In this document: one piece after another, positions 5,358 to 6,889 of the stretch
Layout: the number at the start of each line of letters is the position of its first letter
How positions within the stretch are numbered: the stretch's first letter is position 1
Source of the DNA: an uncultured Caulobacter sp.
GTDB lineage: Bacteria > Pseudomonadota > Alphaproteobacteria > Caulobacterales > Caulobacteraceae
Assembly (NCBI GenBank): GCA_937991555.1
Contig: CALKHU010000062.1
Location: 1-6,889, forward strand
Direction of reading: 5' to 3'
DNA length: 6,889 bases
Position numbers and translations under genes: made by a program
The notes under the pieces: model-generated
The model's database searches: none
What the model saw: the letters and a program-made list of their open reading frames with translations, nothing else
Told to the model about the DNA's origin: nothing

Positions 5358-6776
5358 CTAGAGCCCCTTCACGATCCCTTCGACCATCTTCTTGGCGTCC
5401 GCGAACAGCATCATGGTGTTGTCGCGGAAGAAGAGCTCGTTCTCGACGCCGGCGTAGCCGCTGGACATGCCGCGCTTCACGAACAGCACGGTGCGGGCCT
5501 TCTCGACGTCCAGGATCGGCATGCCGAAAATGGCGCTTGAGGGGTCGGTCTTGGCGGCCGGGTTGGTGACGTCGTTGGCGCCGATCACGAAGGCCACGTC
5601 GGCGGTCGGGAACTCGGCGTTGATGTCCTCCAGCTCGAAGACCTCGTCGTAGGGGACGTTGGCTTCGGCCAGCAGCACGTTCATGTGGCCCGGCATACGG
5701 CCGGCGACGGGGTGGATGGCGTACTTCACCTCCACGCCCTCTTCCTTCAGCTTGTCGGCCATTTCGCGCAGGGCGTGCTGCGCCTGGCTGACGGCCATGC
5801 CGTAGCCCGGGACGATGATGACCTTGCTGGCGTTCTTCATGATGAAGGCCGCGTCGTCGGCGCTGCCCTGCTTCACCGGGCGGGTCTCGACCCGGCCGCC
5901 GGAGGCCGCGGCCGCATCATCGGCGCCGAAGCCGCCGAGGATCACCGAGATGAAGCTGCGGTTCATCCCCTTGCACATGATGTAGCTGAGGATGGCGCCG
6001 GACGAGCCGACCAGCGCGCCGGTGATGATCAGGGTGACGTTCTGCAGCGTGAAGCCCAGCGCCGCCGCCGCCCAGCCCGAGTAGCTGTTCAGCATCGACA
6101 CCACGACCGGCATGTCGGCGCCGCCGATCGGGATGATCAGCGTGACGCCGATCAGCAGGCTGAGGGCGAAGATGGCCCAGAAGGCCCACTTCGCCTCGCC
6201 GCCGCTCATCACCAGCAGCACCGTCAGGGCGACGATGGCCAGCGCGATGACGATGTTCAGCAGGTGGCGGGCCGGCAGCAGGATCGGCGCGCCCGACATG
6301 TTGCCGTTCAGCTTGGCGAAGGCGATCACCGAGCCGGTGAAGGTGATGGCGCCGATGGCCAGGCCGACGGCCAGCTCGATCAGCGACTGCAGGTGGATGT
6401 GGCCGTTCGGCTCGGCGATGCCGTAGGCCTCGGGCGTGTAGATGGCGGCCACGGCGACGAGACAGGCGGCCATGCCGACCAGGCTGTGGAAGGCGGCGAC
6501 CAGCTGCGGCATCGAGGTCATGGCGACCTTGCGGGCGATGACCGCCCCGACGACGCCGCCGATGGCCACGCCGCCGACGATGAGGCCCAGCGTGACCGGG
6601 TCGAGCTTGCCCTCGCCCCACAGGGTGGCGAGGGTGACGCCCACGGCGATGGCCATGCCGATCATGCCGTTGCGGTTGCCGGCCTGGCTGGTCGTCGGGC
6701 TGGAGAGCCCGCGCAGCGCCAGGATGAAGAGCACGCCCGAGGCGATGTAGAGCAGGGCGGCGATGTTGGCGTTCAT
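5358..6776 (-). CDS. pntB: NAD(P) transhydrogenase subunit beta
   Basis: A 472-residue subunit of the proton-translocating transhydrogenase, which couples hydride transfer between NADH and NADP+ to proton movement across the inner membrane and supplies NADPH. The length is close to E. coli PntB (462). Residues 1-285 are the membrane domain with about eight or nine helices, starting after MNANIAALLYIASGVL. His97 (AAFHSLVG) and the segment GGADMPVVVSMLNSYSG (218-234), with Asp221 and Asn230, match the residues known to matter for proton translocation in E. coli. Residues about 305-472 are the NADP(H)-binding domain III, with the fingerprint GYGMAV (324-329), GRMPGHMNVLLAEA (359-372), GANDVTNPAA (399-408) and KRGMSSGYAGVENELFF (434-450). 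It lies 24 bp after the upstream pnt subunit gene, in the usual order. A GGGGGA sequence about nine bases before the ATG is a modest ribosome binding site. No key residue appears to be missing. Confidence 0.97.
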   Translation of the reverse strand: MNANIAALLYIASGVLFILALRGLSSPTTSQAGNRNGMIGMAIAVGVTLATLWGEGKLDPVTLGLIVGGVAIGGVVGAVIARKVAMTSMPQLVAAFHSLVGMAACLVAVAAIYTPEAYGIAEPNGHIHLQSLIELAVGLAIGAITFTGSVIAFAKLNGNMSGAPILLPARHLLNIVIALAIVALTVLLVMSGGEAKWAFWAIFALSLLIGVTLIIPIGGADMPVVVSMLNSYSGWAAAALGFTLQNVTLIITGALVGSSGAILSYIMCKGMNRSFISVILGGFGADDAAAASGGRVETRPVKQGSADDAAFIMKNASKVIIVPGYGMAVSQAQHALREMADKLKEEGVEVKYAIHPVAGRMPGHMNVLLAEANVPYDEVFELEDINAEFPTADVAFVIGANDVTNPAAKTDPSSAIFGMPILDVEKARTVLFVKRGMSSGYAGVENELFFRDNTMMLFADAKKMVEGIVKGL

Positions 6777-6800
6777 GGTCTGGATTCCCCCGCGCGCGCT

Positions 6801-6889
6801 CTAGTGGCCGCTCTTGCCCTTGGCGGGCTCTTTTTTCTTGTACATGGCCAGCATGCGCTGGGTGACCAGGAAGCCGCCGAAGATGTTCA
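6801..6889 (-). CDS. pntAB: NAD(P) transhydrogenase subunit alpha 2, C-terminal end (partial)
   Basis: The window edge cuts the 5' part. The last 28 codons encode a peptide beginning NIFGGFLVTQRMLAMY, then a Lys-rich tail ending GKSGH and TAG. The NIFGGF.VTQRML stretch is the C-terminal end of the alpha-chain membrane domain (compare INIFGGFTVTQRML at the end of E. coli PntA). The protein contributes membrane helices to the proton channel formed with PntB. In many alphaproteobacteria this domain is a separate small subunit (PntAB) rather than fused to the NAD-binding domain as in E. coli. The visible part cannot distinguish the two, so the symbol is an inference from the likely lineage. The basic tail fits a cytoplasmic C-terminus. 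Confidence 0.88.
   Translation of the reverse strand, partial: NIFGGFLVTQRMLAMYKKKEPAKGKSGH

Noticed and set aside
6824..6840. A6 run in the 3' end of the pntAB gene as a programmed frameshift site
   Set aside because: The run is read as AAG AAA AAA GAG, so the A_AAA_AAG heptamer is not in the register needed for -1 slippage. The zero frame ends normally 8-10 codons later.
1..6889. Search for a defence system, CRISPR array, mobile element, prophage, tRNA or riboswitch
   Set aside because: None was seen. All genes belong to common chromosomal families, with uniform base composition apart from the short AT-richer stretch near 4337-4390.

Overview
The window is GC-rich (about 70% by eye), densely coded, and every gene I accept lies on the minus strand. 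The protein sequences and the apparent separate PntAB/PntB arrangement point to an alphaproteobacterium. Caulobacterales (Caulobacter, Brevundimonas or Phenylobacterium type) is my best guess, but this is inference without a phylogenetic marker. There are no RNA genes, insertion sequences, CRISPR arrays, integrases or phage genes. It reads as an ordinary chromosomal housekeeping region, and I found no convincing novel system.

Read in the direction of transcription (right to left): the right edge holds the last 28 codons of a transhydrogenase alpha-2 subunit (pntAB), followed after 24 bp by a complete pntB. Together they form the membrane proton channel and NADP(H) domain of the proton-translocating NAD(P) transhydrogenase. 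The operon ends at a strong rho-independent terminator (5294-5329). Next come a 92-residue lipoprotein-like small protein and, 15 bp later, a DUF1801 protein that starts at TTG behind a very good Shine-Dalgarno. A 187-bp gap follows. It appears to carry the promoter of an M23 (LytM-type) zinc peptidase with one membrane anchor and a complete active site.

Leftward, separated by 44 bp containing a hairpin, lies a membrane-anchored alpha/beta hydrolase. After 25 bp comes an ABC-2 type exporter made of an ATPase (NatA/YhaQ-like) and a permease (NatB-like), which overlap by four bases (ATGA). The hydrolase and the two transporter genes look like one transcription unit. The last 98 bp at the left edge are non-coding and hold two short GC-rich hairpins.

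Functionally the genes fall into unlinked jobs: redox/proton coupling (pntAB-pntB), cell-wall remodelling (M23), export of an unknown substrate (ABC-2 pair, possibly with the hydrolase), and two small proteins of unknown role. The most useful points for a second look are the short-leader or leaderless arrangement with a 13-bp palindrome at the M23 gene, the TTG start of the DUF1801 gene, and the C7 tract in the leader of the lipoprotein gene.
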